The notes under the pieces: generated by a model | Told to the model about the DNA's origin: nothing | What the model saw: the letters and a program-made list of their open reading frames with translations, nothing else | Database searches by the model: none | Made by a program: the position numbers and the translations under genes | Origin: Apodospora peruviana | Taxonomy: Eukaryota; Ascomycota; Sordariomycetes; Sordariales; Lasiosphaeriaceae | Reading direction: 5' to 3' | Assembly (NCBI GenBank): GCA_033439685.1 | Contig: JAUEDM010000005.1 | Coordinates: 2,852,001 to 2,916,000, forward strand | Length of the DNA stretch: 64,000 nucleotides | Shown here: piece by piece, positions 43,701 through 56,253 of the stretch | Layout of the letters: every line of letters starts with the position of its first letter | Numbering within the stretch: the stretch's first letter is position 1

Positions 43701-46700
43701 GGCGATGTCAAGCCAATGGGCCCCTGGATCGGATAAACTGGTCGATTTCCCAACTGCGTGGTGACAAAAGCTAAGAAATAAGCACGGTGAGTATTAGAAG
43801 CCTCAGTTGAGGAGAGCTTTCCAGTGGAAAGAAGCACGGGTCGCAGCTCAAGCAAAAAACTTGGAGCCAAGACAGGTGGGATGCCGGGGCAATATGTATA
43901 CTCATAACACAGAGCCGGCGAGCTGCTTGCTTGCTGCACAGCTACTCATCTCAGGGTAGCCATCACAGGTAATTAGGAAGGAGCATTTTTGGTCATGGAC
44001 AGGGGGGTTTATTGTTTTGCTGTGCCATCTTTTCCCGGGGCCACCACGGGCTATGGGGAGTCGAGGGTTGCACGGCACTGAATACTCAAACCCGTTTCAA
44101 AGAGGTCACGCTTTCCTGACCATCTTCCCGGCTCGGCAAGCTGTCCTGCATGGAGGTTAGACTGCAGAGTGCTGCTGGCAACGGCATTGGCTCAGTGCTG
44201 GATGCAAGATTGAGGCCCTTGGCCTGGATGTAGGTCCATAGGATTGGACAGGCAGGCCCTGTTCGTCTTGTTCTCGGAGAAGGAGGGTATATTGGCCCTC
44301 TCCACTTCCCTGCACGTGCCCGAATTTGTTCTTGGGAGTGGTATTCGGCCTGAATGTGGGGAGAGACCATGTTTAGCACGCGCCAGAGGCAGCAATGGCT
44401 TCATCTGTAGGAGAATACCTCAACATCAACATAGGCAACCATGGCAGGTCAATCTGCTTGTCAGCCCGAAGCATCGGTTCGTCAACTTGGCAACTGTCGA
44501 GAGTCTTGTCTTGGGGTCGGCGACCACCACCCACACCTATCCCGAAGGACTCTCTCGCCCTCCTTCTCGCCGTCCAACCATCGCCCTTGAAGTATATTGA
44601 ATTAATACCGGGCTTCGCTGGTGCTGGCTGGCACAGACGCTGCTGCCAGCTCCCGTGAGCCCATCAAGGGTAGGGTAGGCAGTTTATCTTACCAAACCCG
44701 GATGGTGATACAGGATGTAACCACGGCCGCTCACATGTCTCTTTTTCTTTCCAAGGGACCCTCGTTTGGGCATGTTATATGCGTGATGCGTCTTCCCCCA
44801 GCGAAATACGACGCTGCTGGTGGCAACCTTAATCATGCCACCTCAGAATCAACATCAACTCTCAAAGTAACTGATTCGTTTTGTTTCTTCTGGTGGTCCT
44901 CTTTTGTGCTCTGCGAGGAGAATTGATGCTTCCAAGTCGCCTTCGGTTTGTATCTGCAAGGTGGTATGATATCGGTAGTGTTTCCCCCGAAGTCGACCCC
45001 AGGAAAATAGATAGGATAAAACCAAATGCCGTTAAAAGAAAGATGGTCGCTCCACTCAGGCCGCAACAGGCTTTTCTTGGCGACCTTGACAAGCTGCGGA
45101 CCGTCAAAAAGAAACGAAAAAGGCGTTGGATTGGCACTGGTTGGATGACTGTGCTGCATTATGGGCGCTTTTAGTGGGCTTCGGGATGCGACGTCCACCA
45201 ATGGCGGAGGATGTAACCCGTACCCCGTATGTAGGCAGGACCCTGGCTTGCCGGGCGCGGCCCAGAAATGCGGGCGATCTAGAGGCGTTCTGTTTTCCAT
45301 CGGTGTGATGGGAGGAAGAGGAGTCGAGAACTTGATGTGCATGAAGAGATTGAATGTTCCACGAACTGCGGCTGAAGAATGAGACTCAAAACTCGTCTAG
45401 TCGCACTGCAGTTGATATTCCGAGTCAGAATCTGTGCTTGGCAGACCTTTGTCTCTTCCTTTTCGTGGTCGATTGGGGCTACTCTTTGATGTGAAATCGA
45501 CGCGACGCGCGACCCGACCAGAGCCCGCTCCATCAAAAAGGCGGGAGTCAGTGGTACCTGCTGGTTGCCTGCGAATTACGGAGTACGGTTTATGCCCTGG
45601 CAAATGTGGCCGAAGCAGCGCCGGCAGTCGAGGGTCTAGGTAGTTCCTACCTGCCTGCCAGGCCATCGATTGGTTTCCCCCGCACTCTTCTTTGGACGAA
45701 CAACCTCGACAGGAGCGACTGACAGGGCAGTCGAACAGGGCAGGTGGTGCCCGGCCGATGAAGGGACCTACAGTCCTACACCATCCCTACTGCTGATCAC
45801 CGTTGTCAAAAAGAGTTGAAGAAGTGCCCGGCCAGATTCGGCTTTAGAGATCCATCCGCCTACCACACCACCATAGACTAGATGCAGGCAAAAAGGGAAA
45901 TTCTCACCGACAGACAAACATATATGCGGTGGTGATAACGAAACGTAACATATCACAACCCGCGTGCCTGCCTCACATCCATAGCAACCCAGGCCTGCTA
46001 TCCGGTAAGCAAGAAGACATACTCCGTACGCTTGATGCTTCAGCGCCCGAGCATAGTGAGCTTACGGAAGTAAGTGGCCTTTTGCTTTCCCACTGGAGTT
46101 CATGGAGAAGCCAATGAACCCATCACCGTTCGTTTGCTCTGCTCTGCTCTGCTCTTCTCTGCTGTGCTATGTCCCTTGATATTGTTCGCCATGTGTACCG
46201 CGCCGCAACAAAGTCTGCCCGTCTTACCCCAGTCCCGTCTCGCCCGCCCGCCCGGCTGCTGTAAACAACCTGGAACCTGGAAATTGCACATGTCCACGGA
46301 AAAGTTCCGAGTTTCCGCATCCGACTCACCAGTCCAAGATACCGAGAGTCGGCAAAACCGCAACCAAGGTAATTGTTTCGGCCATCCTCTCCACAGCTAC
46401 ACATAGAGCGTAGCGTGCAGTGAGAAAAGGTGGTGATGACTTTGGGGGTCACCACCGTTTTCGTTGATGTTGATGTCGGAGTTTGTCGCTATTGCTGTGG
46501 CTCCCGCCCTTGCTCCACGATGCCCGAATCATCGGCAACCACTCCTCTCAACTCCCCAAAAGAAAAGAAAAGGATCGCCTCAGCGACCTTCGCGAGGCAA
46601 GATGTGCTTGTCGTCGTCATCTGCGAAGCTCATCAGTATCATTAGTAGCAATCCCATCAAGCCTTCCCGATCCAGGTTGACCATGGTGCGATCGACAAGA

Positions 46701-47406
46701 CCAGCCGCTGTAATATGGTCAATACAAGTCACCAGAGCAGAGAGAACAAGAAAAAAGGAAGAAGGGTGTGGTCGATTCGACTACAGCCAACTTGGCCTAT
46801 GTAATTTGAGGAACTGCCTCGCAACCTTGCGCGGGCATCCGAGGGGGAAAGTAAGAGCAAAACACGATGTTTGTGGCGAGGGTGACGCCACTAAAATGAC
46901 ACTAAAGAGTGTCTCGACGAGTCGCTCCTCCTATAATACACTGAATGGATATCGCAGTAGTTGTCAGGGTAAGCGAGGCCCAGACAAGGAATTGCAAGCG
47001 GTATCAACCTTGCTGGAGCTAGCCAGGCCATGACCATGCTGCTGCACATTGCAGTCTGGTGCCGGGCCTCGTGCTCTTCAACAGGAAAACATTAAGGAAA
47101 GAAAAGCGCTCCGGTAATGCGTCAAACAAGAAAATGCTCAGACCGGACAAACAAAGGGGTATTAGAAGGTCCAGCTCGAACGACTGACGCCTGACGCCTG
47201 ACGCCTGCCGTGGTAATGCCGTATCTGGACTGCCACAAAGTGCAACACCGCTGGCCCATTCTGCCGCCCTTTGCCCAGATGTGTCCGCCGTATAGCTCGT
47301 AAAAAATCGTAACTAGAGTCGTTGTATAGATGTCGTCGGTGACGCAGCTCGGAAGCTCCGTCCGTGGAGAGGACGTCTTCCAATTCCCATGCATCAATCG
47401 CGCTGC
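43701..47406. other. 3.7-kb gene-poor region
   Basis: Upstream region of the transporter gene plus the 3' flank of the Trf4/Cid14 gene. Frames of 90-190 codons occur on both strands but overlap and show no domain. Minor tandem repeats: CTGCT units near 46137-46160 and three CTGACGC units at about 47183-47207. Confidence 0.5.
47183..47207 (+). repeat. Short CTGACGC tandem repeat
   Basis: Three consecutive copies of CTGACGC plus a variant copy; non-coding. Confidence 0.7.
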
Positions 47407-50066
47407 CTAAACCTTGCCGGCAGCAAGGTTCTCTAGGTGCTTGCGTTGACTATGGAAGCTCGAGTAGTTACCCGCCAAGATCACCTCCAGGATACTGCCC
47501 TTGATGTTGTCGGTTCGTTGGGTAAGATCCGCCATGCGCTCTGTCAGCAACTTGTGCGCCTCGGAAAAGGCGGCCACGATCATCGGCGCATTGGAGGATC
47601 CACCGGCAATGTCATTTTCCGGGTTGTTCGGGTCAATAATCGAGAGGCGATTATTGTTCTTGTAAGTGAAACCTTGTACCTGTGTCTAGAGAATGATGTG
47701 TCAGAGGCGCTTCCCAAATGTGACAGGGATGAATACTTACCTTGGGAATATATTTACCCTGCGGGCTGAGCTGGATGGCCACCTTTTCGTAATTGAACTT
47801 GTTACCGTATAAGTCGAAGAACTCCAAGAGCAATTCGGCATACTGCTCATCGGGCGCCAAAGTGCCGCTCTGGACTGCTGGGTGCAGTTGCAGCATACTG
47901 ACGACCAAGCAAATAACCGAAAACCCTCCGATACCACCATTGACAGGCTCGTTTAAACCACGCATGGCAAGAAAGTGCTTGACCAGCGTGACCAGTATCG
48001 GCATGGCAGGATACTCCTTCTTCCAATCGAGGAAAGTCTTGATGGCATTCAGGCCGGTGGTATTCTCGAAGGAGATATCGACTTTCAGAGCAGTCTTCTT
48101 ATCGACATACTTGACCAACGGCACTCTGGCATGAGCAATGATCTCCACATCATTGTTGTACGCCATTTGCTGCCTTCGGAGAAAGTCGCCGAGCTTGTAC
48201 AGAGTGTTTTTCTTAGTATATTTTGCCGGTCCACCACGGTGGTAGCTGTCAGAGAGTAACGCAAAGTCCATGTCGCCAGTGGGCAGATAGAGACCAGAGG
48301 GAAAGGAGCCAAATGGATAGACCTCTGCGTCCCGGATGCAGTTGCGAACCGCCCGTTTGAGGTTGTCCACCAGCTCAGAACGGATTTGTGCTTCGAAGTC
48401 GCGGGGTTTGACAAAGTTATAAAACTCGATCACTTCTTTGTGGAGCCTAGGACACACGGTTAGTTGAGTCCGAATTGTCTGCTAGAAACAAGACTTACCA
48501 AGTCTTGATGTTATGTGATCCGGAAATGTTTGACTCGAGCCACGGGCGTGGATCGAAGCGGGGATCCTGTCGCCACTCGCTGATAACTCCAAAGCCTTTA
48601 GGAGTTTTGAGTGACTTCTTCAGTGCCTGATGCGGCGCGACGATTTCGTCATCATGGGTGCGCTTTCGGCTACCGAAAGCAGCCGGCGTAGGGTCGGCAT
48701 AGGCTTGACGAGGCTTCGAGGCGATGTTGGTCGACTGCTCATCACGGACATGATGGCGCATCGGTGGCGGGGGAAGACGGGGTGCGGGAGACGCTCCACT
48801 AACTGGACGAGGGGATTCAATGGTCTGAGAAGCCGGCAGGGGAGGCTTTGGGGGCAACGAGTTGGATGTCTGCAAGATCGACGGCCGAACAGGCGCGCCA
48901 GTACTCGAGGACTGTGACGACGGCCGGCGTTCGGGAAGCTTGAATGACACGGCTTGCTTATTATCAGGTGCCTTACTGCCTAAACTAGGCAGTTGGGGCA
49001 GGTAAGATGGAATGGACGATCGCGGGCCAGAGGGAGCGCCAGCGGTGCCGCGAATAGTGAAGTCGTCCTCCTGACCCTCGTCATCGCTATCGTCGAAGTC
49101 ACACGAGATAAAATCCTCAGCCTCGGTGGGTAGAGCAGTCTTAGTCTCCGCTCCCTGGACGCGAGCCTTGCGAATAAGTTGGACGACGTCCTTCTTCTTT
49201 GTCTGCTGGGTACCCTCAGGGGGAAGGGCGGTGTAAGGGTCAGGGTTCGACCACTTGGGCACGTTGTTACCATCGGAAGCAGACTGGGCGGCACCTAGGC
49301 GGGCACGCTTTTGTGCCGGTTCACCAGCGGTAGTTCCGTCAGCCTCGTCGCCCGAGATGTCCATATCTGCCTCGTCACTATCGGACAGCTCATCCAGAGC
49401 GCGGAACTTGAGGCCGCTGTCGGTGTCGAACAAGGCATGCTCATCTCCGGTGGCGTGGTTGCCGCTGAGCAGCTCGCGTTCTGCAGCAATGAAAGGACGC
49501 CAAGCAGGACGGCCACCGGCTCTACCGTTGCCCCTGCCCCTCTTGTTACCCTGGTAGCCGCGGCGGGAGTTAGGCGGGGCGGGTGCGGGATTGTCGCGAT
49601 CGAAACGGCCAAAGCGAGGTGTGTCGTTTGAACTGTCTTGGACTCCGGCAGGCTTGTCGACGCGAAAGGTGAAATCACCTTGAGGAGGCCGGTAGTTGTT
49701 GTCCGAGTCTTGCGAGGGGCGATAGCTGTTGTTGACATCGTCATTTCGACCAGAGCGACGTCCACCGCGGTCATTATTGCCATTGGCACGGTCAGCTGGG
49801 CGATAAGTGTCGCCAGAGGACGGAGTAGGACCGAGCGAGCGTCTGTAGTTGTCGTTGTTATCATTAGCTCGGCCACGGTTTCGATCATGGTCGCGATCAT
49901 GATCACGATCACGGCCGTAGTCCCGGTCACGATCACGGTCGCGGTCGCGGTCGCGGTCCCGATTGCCTCGATTGTCGCTGCGGCGCTCGGGCGCGTTGAA
50001 GTCGCTCCAAGGGCGAACGTTACCCGTCGAGGGCGGGTATCGCTGACTATTGTAGTTTCGAGTCAT
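47407..50066 (-). CDS. cid14: Non-canonical poly(A) polymerase of the TRAMP complex (Trf4/Cid14 type)
   Basis: Seen: exons 50066-48499, 48446-47741 and 47679-47407 join in phase (introns 52 and 61 bp) to 848 residues. Residues ~1-500 are disordered, with an Arg-Asp dipeptide tract (RDRDRDRDRD), RGG-like Gly/Arg patches and acidic segments. The catalytic nucleotidyltransferase domain starts around residue 520: FGSFPSGLYLPTGDMD gives Gly-569/Ser-570 and the metal-binding Asp-581 and Asp-583, and KVDIS supplies Asp-646. The poly(A)-polymerase-associated domain follows (ILVTLVKHFLAMRGLNEP), and exon 3 gives RLSIIDPNNPENDIAGGS. Known: Trf4/Cid14 adds short A-tails to nuclear RNAs for exosome decay and contributes to heterochromatic silencing and rRNA processing. 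I chose Met at 50066 over an in-frame upstream Met because MTRNYNSQRYPP fits the family's short N-terminus. The symbol is by family analogy. Confidence 0.92.
49925..49970 (-). repeat. Hexanucleotide tract encoding Arg-Asp repeats
   Basis: CGGTCG/CGATCA-type hexamers on the plus strand (read as CG(A/G)GAC on the minus) encode alternating Arg and Asp in the disordered N-terminus of the poly(A) polymerase. Such RD tracts are common in RNA-binding proteins; the repeat is likely length-variable. Confidence 0.75.
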
Positions 50067-51134
50067 GATGGGTAGCTCAACACGCAACTTTGGTGTGGTG
50101 TTGATGCATCCGACAGGACTGGATCGGTTGTGGTGTGGTTGAGTTGTGTCAATCTCGGTCGGTGATGTGGTGGGATGTTCAGGCGCTCTCAAGTCTGCGC
50201 CCAAGGTTTATTTTTTAGTGGAAAGTGCGACTTGGCTTGTGTTGGGCGAGAAAACGTGGAGGGCAGGAGCGCAGGGCTGGTACGGAGGTACGGGTGAGGT
50301 GAATTAAGTGATTAGCCCGCCAAGGGTCAAGTGAATGCTACTGTATGGGGCTAGTCTTCTCTGATTTTCTTTCCTCCTGACGTCAACGTGACTTTTCCCC
50401 TAGGTATTCCTCCTTTCTCGATCCTGCTTTAAACATCTCATTTCGAACTTCAGATCAAAAGAGAAAACCCTTCTCCCTCTTTTAAAAGCTACTTAGGCAG
50501 ACACGGGTACATGGTAGGGCGTCTTGTAAGCACAGCACGTGTTTCTTTTCTTTTCACGGCTTAATAAAGTAGGTGCATTGTACTGTACGTGTCCTCGGTC
50601 AGGTAGGTACGGAATACGTCCTGCAGGGCTCTTCCCCCCTATCAGCCTGGCTCCAACCTCGAGTCGAGCACCTTCTGCAAGTTCTGTTCTACCTGCAACA
50701 GCTCTTCTCCCAATGTAGGACGACTAAACAATATTTGTATTATGTTTCTAGTTATGATGAATGATCCGTGGTTCTTCATGCGATCGAAATAGCAGCCGCC
50801 GTCGGGGACGTGTTGTCGCACCGGGGAAGTTAACAACGAGCAAGCAACCACCCTGCGTCAAGATTCGAACCGACAACTCGTCACACCGCGATCGAAGACG
50901 GGATGCAAACTTGACATCATCACCCTCTGCAATGACCATTCAAGGGGAAGTGCTTGAGGCGTAATGGATGCCATTATGATAGACCTTGAAATATAAACAG
51001 ATATTCAATTCACCCCCTTGGATGAGAATTCCTGTGATACTCGGTGAACGCAGCTTCTCATTCATCCGCGTGTTGGAACATCATCGCCAAGCAGAATTAC
51101 ACACAACAAACACATATCCCATCAGAACCCCAAA
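50067..51134. other. Divergent intergenic region
   Basis: Shared upstream region of the poly(A) polymerase (minus) and the membrane-protein gene (plus). Includes pyrimidine-rich tracts near 50350-50490. A GGTTCGAATC-like T-loop occurs on the minus strand near 50872 but no cloverleaf forms around it. Confidence 0.5.
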
Positions 51135-52188
51135 ATGGGCATCTCCCACTCTACCGCACGGTGGCTCGCGCCCCTGAGCTTTGCCGTCGACTTTGCTGCC
51201 CAGACCTACGGCATGATGATCAGCAGCCCTAGCATGAAGGAAGTCCACGACGCCAACATCTCCTTCTTCTCTCCGCAGCCATTCTTCATCGCAGGCTTCT
51301 TTATGCCGCAGCAGCTCTTTCAGCTAGTCTGGCTTTATAGGCTGTGTCGGAGCCCCAGCAGCACCAGCAGCAGCACCAGCAGCGTAGCTAAACCACCCGG
51401 CAGCGGAACCTTCAATTCTGACCACCCTGGTCCCGACAATGATGAGAATGACCAAGACGTTTCCACGATGGTGGACTTCGCGCCGTACTATGCGCTGGGG
51501 AATTTCTGCATCGCGAGTATGTCATCTCTCCTATATTCCTCACCTGACAGACCCACCACCAGCTGGAACCTATGTCTGTCTCACAACCTGCCTACCTTAC
51601 ATACTTCACCCCACGCTTCACACAACCGAACCGCAACCCCAAACATCCTTTTACGATCAGACCAGACCAGACGCCCGTTAGACTAACAGACAGAAAAAAA
51701 TAGCATGGATGATCTTCTGGAACCAAACCGCCCTCAGAACCTCCAACATGTTCGTTCTGATCAACACCCTCGCACAACTCTACTACGTCTCAACCCGCCT
51801 GCCCACCATGAACCTCTCCTCCACCAACTCTATACTCACACACATCGTCGCCAAAACCTTCGCCGGCATCGGCGTCCTCGATCTTTTACATAATACCTCC
51901 GTAGCCTACTTCGACCACCAGATGACGCCCTCAGTCCTCACAAAGACATTAACGGGCATCGGTTTTGCGTCTATGGCCCTGGGCAGCGACTGGATCTTTG
52001 GGAGTTGCCTGGCCTACGACCTTGTCGCGCTCGCCGTCGGGCAGAGGCAGTATGGCAACGAGAGCTGGGGGAACCTTCTGGCCATGTACGCTGGGGGCAC
52101 GGCAGTCGTTGTTGGACTAAGGAATCTGATCCAGCCACCTTATAATGGCCGTGGAGCGTCGGGGTATAGTTCTCTGCCAAGTGAGTGA
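51135..52188 (+). CDS. Multi-pass membrane protein of unknown function
   Basis: Seen: exons 51135-51516 and 51704-52188 join in phase (187-bp intron, GTATGT...GACTAACAGACAG...TAG) to 288 residues; the junction restores FCIATWMIFWNQTALRTSNM. Hydrophobic segments include WLAPLSFAVDFAAQTYGMMI, FFIAGFFMPQQLFQLVWLY, the junction helix, MFVLINTLAQLYYV, TLTGIGFASMALGSDWIFG and LAMYAGGTAVVVGLRNLI, so about six membrane spans. A polar Ser/Thr/Pro loop (SSTSSSTSS) sits after the second span. The absence of a cleavable signal fits an internal-membrane or plasma-membrane protein. No transporter or enzyme signature is recognised; similar sequences are known to me only as hypothetical fungal proteins. Confidence 0.78.
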
Positions 52189-52818
52189 GTAGGTAAGTGG
52201 CCTGCAGGAGTTACACATTTCTTCTGTAATTTCGTTCCTGTGCTGCGAAAGTATCTCTGTAGCTATACTATCAAAATTCTGTCTCCGTTCGTAAGGCTCG
52301 CCAGACTTTTAGTTTTTGCTCTTGCTCTGGTCGCACCACTCATGTCAATGACATCATGCAAGTCCACACAGAAGCAGTATCTCAACTTCTAGTGCTGCGT
52401 GCCACTTCTACCAAGGCCGCAACAACGGTCGCGGTCATTGCCGGCAACCCGTCTTCATGGCGAGAGACGAGAAGTGGCCTCAGTTATGGGCTCGTTCCAT
52501 CATCTAGTCGGGCCAATCGCTGCCGGGCGACCTCTTGAGATGTCAGCGGGTGAAGATCCAAGACCACACCTCAGGGCGCGGCCTGAACGCGCTACAAGGT
52601 AGTCTCGACGTCAGTCGAACACGAGATAGCCGGTTCGCAGCCCAGAACCAATCAGTCAACCTGTCTTGGCGGATGGCTGAGAATTGAGCCGGTCTGGTAC
52701 ATCCCGAGGCAAAACGTCCGCGGTGCCCCTCAGAACCCGATATAAGGTTGCTGTGATCGCCAACAAATAGGCCATGAATACACTCATCTCATATATGCAG
52801 GACTGGTGTTGGCATGCT
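52189..52818. other. Intergenic between convergent genes
   Basis: 3' flanks of the membrane-protein gene and ARP6; no supported gene. Confidence 0.6.
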
Positions 52819-54259
52819 TCACGTATCAACCCCCAACCCAGCGGCAAACTTCCTCGCCACCCACCCGGCCCCGTTCTCTTCATACTCCTGCTTCGTCACA
52901 GCCAGCCGGTCGGCATGAACATGCTTGGCAAAATTGGTAGCCCCCAACCACGTGCTGACGATAGGATCCTCCGGCCGCGCCACTCTGACCGTACAAGCAT
53001 CAGGAACCAGCTCAAGCAGCTCGGTCTGCAGCCGTTGCACGAACCCGTCGAACAGCGCGTTTCCGCCCACGACCACAATGTTGGCCAGCAAGCCCGGCCA
53101 CAGGCCCTCCGGCAGGACAGAAAGGGACTGCATGACAAGAGCCGCGAGACCGGGCTGTCTTATCCCGATGTCCGAAGGGTGGAATAGCAGCTCCGGAACA
53201 ACGAAGCGCTCATTCCGCAACGTGAGGATGTCCTCGGTCGACACCACCACGCCCTTTCGGGCGCGCGCAGAGACGCTGGGCTCGTAGTCCCGCACGACGC
53301 CGTGGAAACGCGTGTGCGAGTCGGGCAGGACATAGTCCTTGGCAATGCCGGCACTTCCAGTCAGATAGTCTTGCCTGCGCTCGCCGCGCGTGCCCTTCCA
53401 CGTCTTCTCGAGGTCTCCTTTGAAGTCAAGAGACACGTAACAGGCCGTCTCCTTCATCTCGTTGACGATGTACGGCTCGCTGCGCATGTCGAAGTGGCGG
53501 ACCGAGATCAGCCGCGTGAGGTAGTTGGTCAGGAGCTTGCCGCCCACGTCGAGTCGGCGGATGGCTTGGTGCAACGGTCTGCCTTGCAGGATCGGTGTGA
53601 CGGTTGTATGAGAAAACCCCGAGTCTATCAGCAGTATTATCTCGGCCGGGAAGTTGACGGGGGTGTTTGGCGCTCGAGGAGTCCGAAAGATGCCTTGGAT
53701 GTCGTGGTAGGCATTGAATGCGGGACCTGCCAGCAGACGCACGCACGCGAGTTAGTCCGACGACTCGATAGGGAACTCGAGTACAGAAAAGAAAAAAAGA
53801 AAAAGAAAACATACCAACTCCGCGATAGTAACTCGCGAACCCAAACTCTTCAAACACGATCTGGTCGCAGTGGGACTGGAGAGCCGGGAGCGAGTTGGGC
53901 TGCTCGGCGAGCACGAGTCTCGTGGACGCAGGGTCGCATTTCTGGAGAGCCTTGTCATAAAAAAACTCGCGGTCCCAAATCTCCTTCTGGGCTTCCCAGT
54001 TCACGATGAAGCCCTTCTCGACAGGGCGACGAAAGTCGATCTCGCTAAAGTCCTTGCACTTGTCCAGTTCCGAGGCGACGTAGGTCTTCTTGTGGCGGTC
54101 TCGAGCGAGGCAGTTGGGAATGACGCGGGGCTTCTTGTCGGCATTGTCGCCAGCAGCGACGAAACCGGCTTTGATGGTGCTGCCGCCATTGTCGAGAACC
54201 AGGGTTTTCGATGGCGGCGCTGGGCCGCCTGACGATCGGGACTTTGCACCTCCTGCCAT
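52819..54259 (-). CDS. arp6: Actin-related protein 6 (SWR1-type chromatin remodelling)
   Basis: Seen: exons 54259-53815 and 53726-52819 join in phase (88-bp intron) to 450 residues. Actin-fold signatures: LVLDNGGSTIKAGF (phosphate loop 1) after a 20-residue extension, RPVEKGFIVNWEAQKEIWDR, LAEQPNSLPALQSHCDQIVFEEFGF, LLIDSGFSHTTVTPIL (phosphate loop 2), VVVGGNALFDGF, and STWLGATNFA, with the C-terminal WVARKFA. These match ARP6 rather than conventional actin. Known: Arp6 is nuclear, part of the SWR1/SRCAP complex that exchanges H2A for H2A.Z, and in Neurospora ARP6-dependent deposition of H2A.Z is linked to facultative heterochromatin. No missing key residue is noted. The family's length is ~400-450 residues. 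Confidence 0.95.
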
Positions 54260-54876
54260 GCCAGCGCGGAGTCTCGGGTGTGTGTCGCGTTTCCCAATTG
54301 TGAATTGGTACGGGGAAAAGTGGGTTCGCTTTCCTCGAGTCGGGGATCCCCGAGCGGCCCCCCGCAGTCGCCACCAACTGATTTATTCGATTCGCCGGTC
54401 CGGTCACGCCAAGCCCAATCCCGGGCCGTAGTCCAGGTCTTCCTCTGATTCTTCCGAAACAACCGGAGGGTAACCCCAACGGCGCCCCGACTGATCATAT
54501 ATCTCGGCGTCAAATTCATCTCCACTAAGGCTTCCCCCCATGAGCTGGAGACTGAAGCTGAAACCCTTATTATGGGTTAAACTATGGCTAGCATGCATTT
54601 TCCATGGATCCCCGAGCCTGCTTTGACTTTTTCTCCCAACCGAGTCCTTGAATTATTACAGCTTACATCATTCCACGCTAAATAGTAGCAGTCAAGTACT
54701 TTACAAGGGTCCAGCTCGTGACTTTTCAGGGCATCTGGCAGCCATCCCGGAAATACTTATTTAGCTACGCAGCAAAATATCCCTTGTAAAGAGCATCTCA
54801 AGCCCTAGCAGCCGATCACAAAGTATGTCACAGATAAGGAATCTTACAGGGTTTTTTTTAAGGTACCCGATGGCTA
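54260..54876. other. Intergenic, no supported gene
   Basis: Upstream region of ARP6 and 3' flank of the basic coiled-coil gene. A 174-codon minus frame crossing the ARP6 start is a shadow of ARP6. Confidence 0.6.
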
Positions 54877-55734
54877 CTACGCGAAGGTGATCTCGTTCCG
54901 GAGATTGGTGCTGGGGAAGACGACAGTGCCCCCATCACTGCCGCCGTGTATTCCGCGACGGTCGCGGAAGGTAAGCTGCGAGGTCGTCGAGAGTCCCGTA
55001 GACGGCAATCTCACGGCCCCGAAGCCCAACTGCATCAAGACTCCTATTCTTCGCGTCCTTCCGTCTTCCAATGGCATCTGTATATTTCCGGCTCGTACCC
55101 ACGCCAGCAGTTTCTGGCTTTGCGGCCGTCGGATCAGTCTCCGTCGAGGGCCTCCGCGACTCGTTTGTCTCGCCAAGTATTTTATTCGTTTGTGTCTTCG
55201 TTTCACGGCCTGTCTTAGTCCCTTCAACTCTTTTTTCATCTCTTCTATCCTCTTCGGGTCTGTATTCGTGGCGCGTTCGCTGGTTAATTGGTCGAAGTGA
55301 TTCCTTATGAGTCGGAGCTCCCGTTCGGCTTTTCGTCGCTCGTTTCGCCTCAATGTACTGGTTCGTAGAGAATGCTCTAGGGCCCATCGTAACCTTGATG
55401 GTCTGCAGGGGAGATGGTCAAGTTGCACAGCCAGGCTGCGGCATATCGTTTCTTGTTTGCTCGATCCTTCGACTTCTGAGTCTGTCTCTTTGCGACCCTC
55501 GCGTATCAACTTGGCCGTGTACTGCTGCAACTGATCTGCGACGTCGGTGTAATCCGTAGACAGGCATTTTCGTTCGGCGCCCATCGAATCTGATGCTAAT
55601 ACTTGAGTCAACAAGTTCCGGAGAAGTATGGAAAGAGTCTCGGCGCAGCAGGTGTCAAGTTCTTCGATCTTTTCACTAAAGGGAAATGGCAGGTCTGCCA
55701 GCTCGGGCTCGGGTGTATACTGTATTTGAGACAT
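54877..55734 (-). CDS. Basic coiled-coil hypothetical protein
   Basis: Seen: a single 285-residue frame starting MSQIQYTPEPELADLPF. The first ~100 residues are helical (CCAETLSILLRNLLTQVL; DVADQLQQYTAKLIREG). Residues ~120-205 form a long charged helix with heptad character (RRNERRKAERELRLIRNHFD; RIEEMKKELKGLRQAVKRR), ending in KRIKYLARQTSRGGPRRRL. The tail is more beta-like (GVLMQLGFGAVRLPSTGL). No membrane segment, signal or catalytic motif. It could bind nucleic acid or be a structural coiled-coil protein; no family recognised. Codon pattern and an intact frame of this length support a real gene. Confidence 0.6.
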   Translation of the reverse strand: MSQIQYTPEPELADLPFPFSEKIEELDTCCAETLSILLRNLLTQVLASDSMGAERKCLSTDYTDVADQLQQYTAKLIREGRKETDSEVEGSSKQETICRSLAVQLDHLPCRPSRLRWALEHSLRTSTLRRNERRKAERELRLIRNHFDQLTSERATNTDPKRIEEMKKELKGLRQAVKRRHKRIKYLARQTSRGGPRRRLIRRPQSQKLLAWVRAGNIQMPLEDGRTRRIGVLMQLGFGAVRLPSTGLSTTSQLTFRDRRGIHGGSDGGTVVFPSTNLRNEITFA

Positions 55735-56253
55735 TGCCTGGTCCCAGCCATGCAGAAATTAGGTGGTAGGTAGGATGATGAGATGTGGGAAGAGATGTGA
55801 TGAAATATCTCGAAGCTGCTCGAAGAGAAAGTTGGGTATTCGGCGGTTCGGAGGTGTAAGGAGAAGTTCGAGATCCTGGAGAGAGCTAAGGACCGGAAAT
55901 GGGCACGAACGGTGGTGCTTAGGAGCCTTCGTTAAGGCTTGGGTAGGTCTTCGGTAGGCAAAGCCAAAGTGATGTCCAAAAGCTGGACTAAATTTGCCTC
56001 AAAGGTGCATGATGGTTGTCAAAGTTGGATTTTCAGACCAAATCCAAGAACAGAAAGTAAAAGAGTGACCATGGCTTGCTAGTGTGCCATGGTCCAAGAT
56101 GCGCTTGCCTTTCTCTCCCTTTTCTCCACCTCCTTTAAGCTTGGTTTGCGGGCCAGAAGTTCCGGAGAAAGTGCGTTCAAACCCTGAAGACCTTCGGTGC
56201 TTCCCATAACCTCAGCAAGTTAGCCCTCACGTGTAGACCCCGTGCTGTGACTG
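55735..56253. other. Intergenic, no supported gene
   Basis: Upstream of the basic coiled-coil gene and 3' flank of the ankyrin gene; nothing recognised. Confidence 0.6.

Noticed and set aside
44833..45342. 169-codon minus-strand frame in the gene-poor region
   Set aside because: Overlapping frames on both strands and no motif; consistent with chance in GC-rich DNA.
50840..50920. Possible tRNA on the minus strand (GGTTCGAATC T-loop near 50872)
   Set aside because: T-stem does not pair and no acceptor/anticodon arms form around it.
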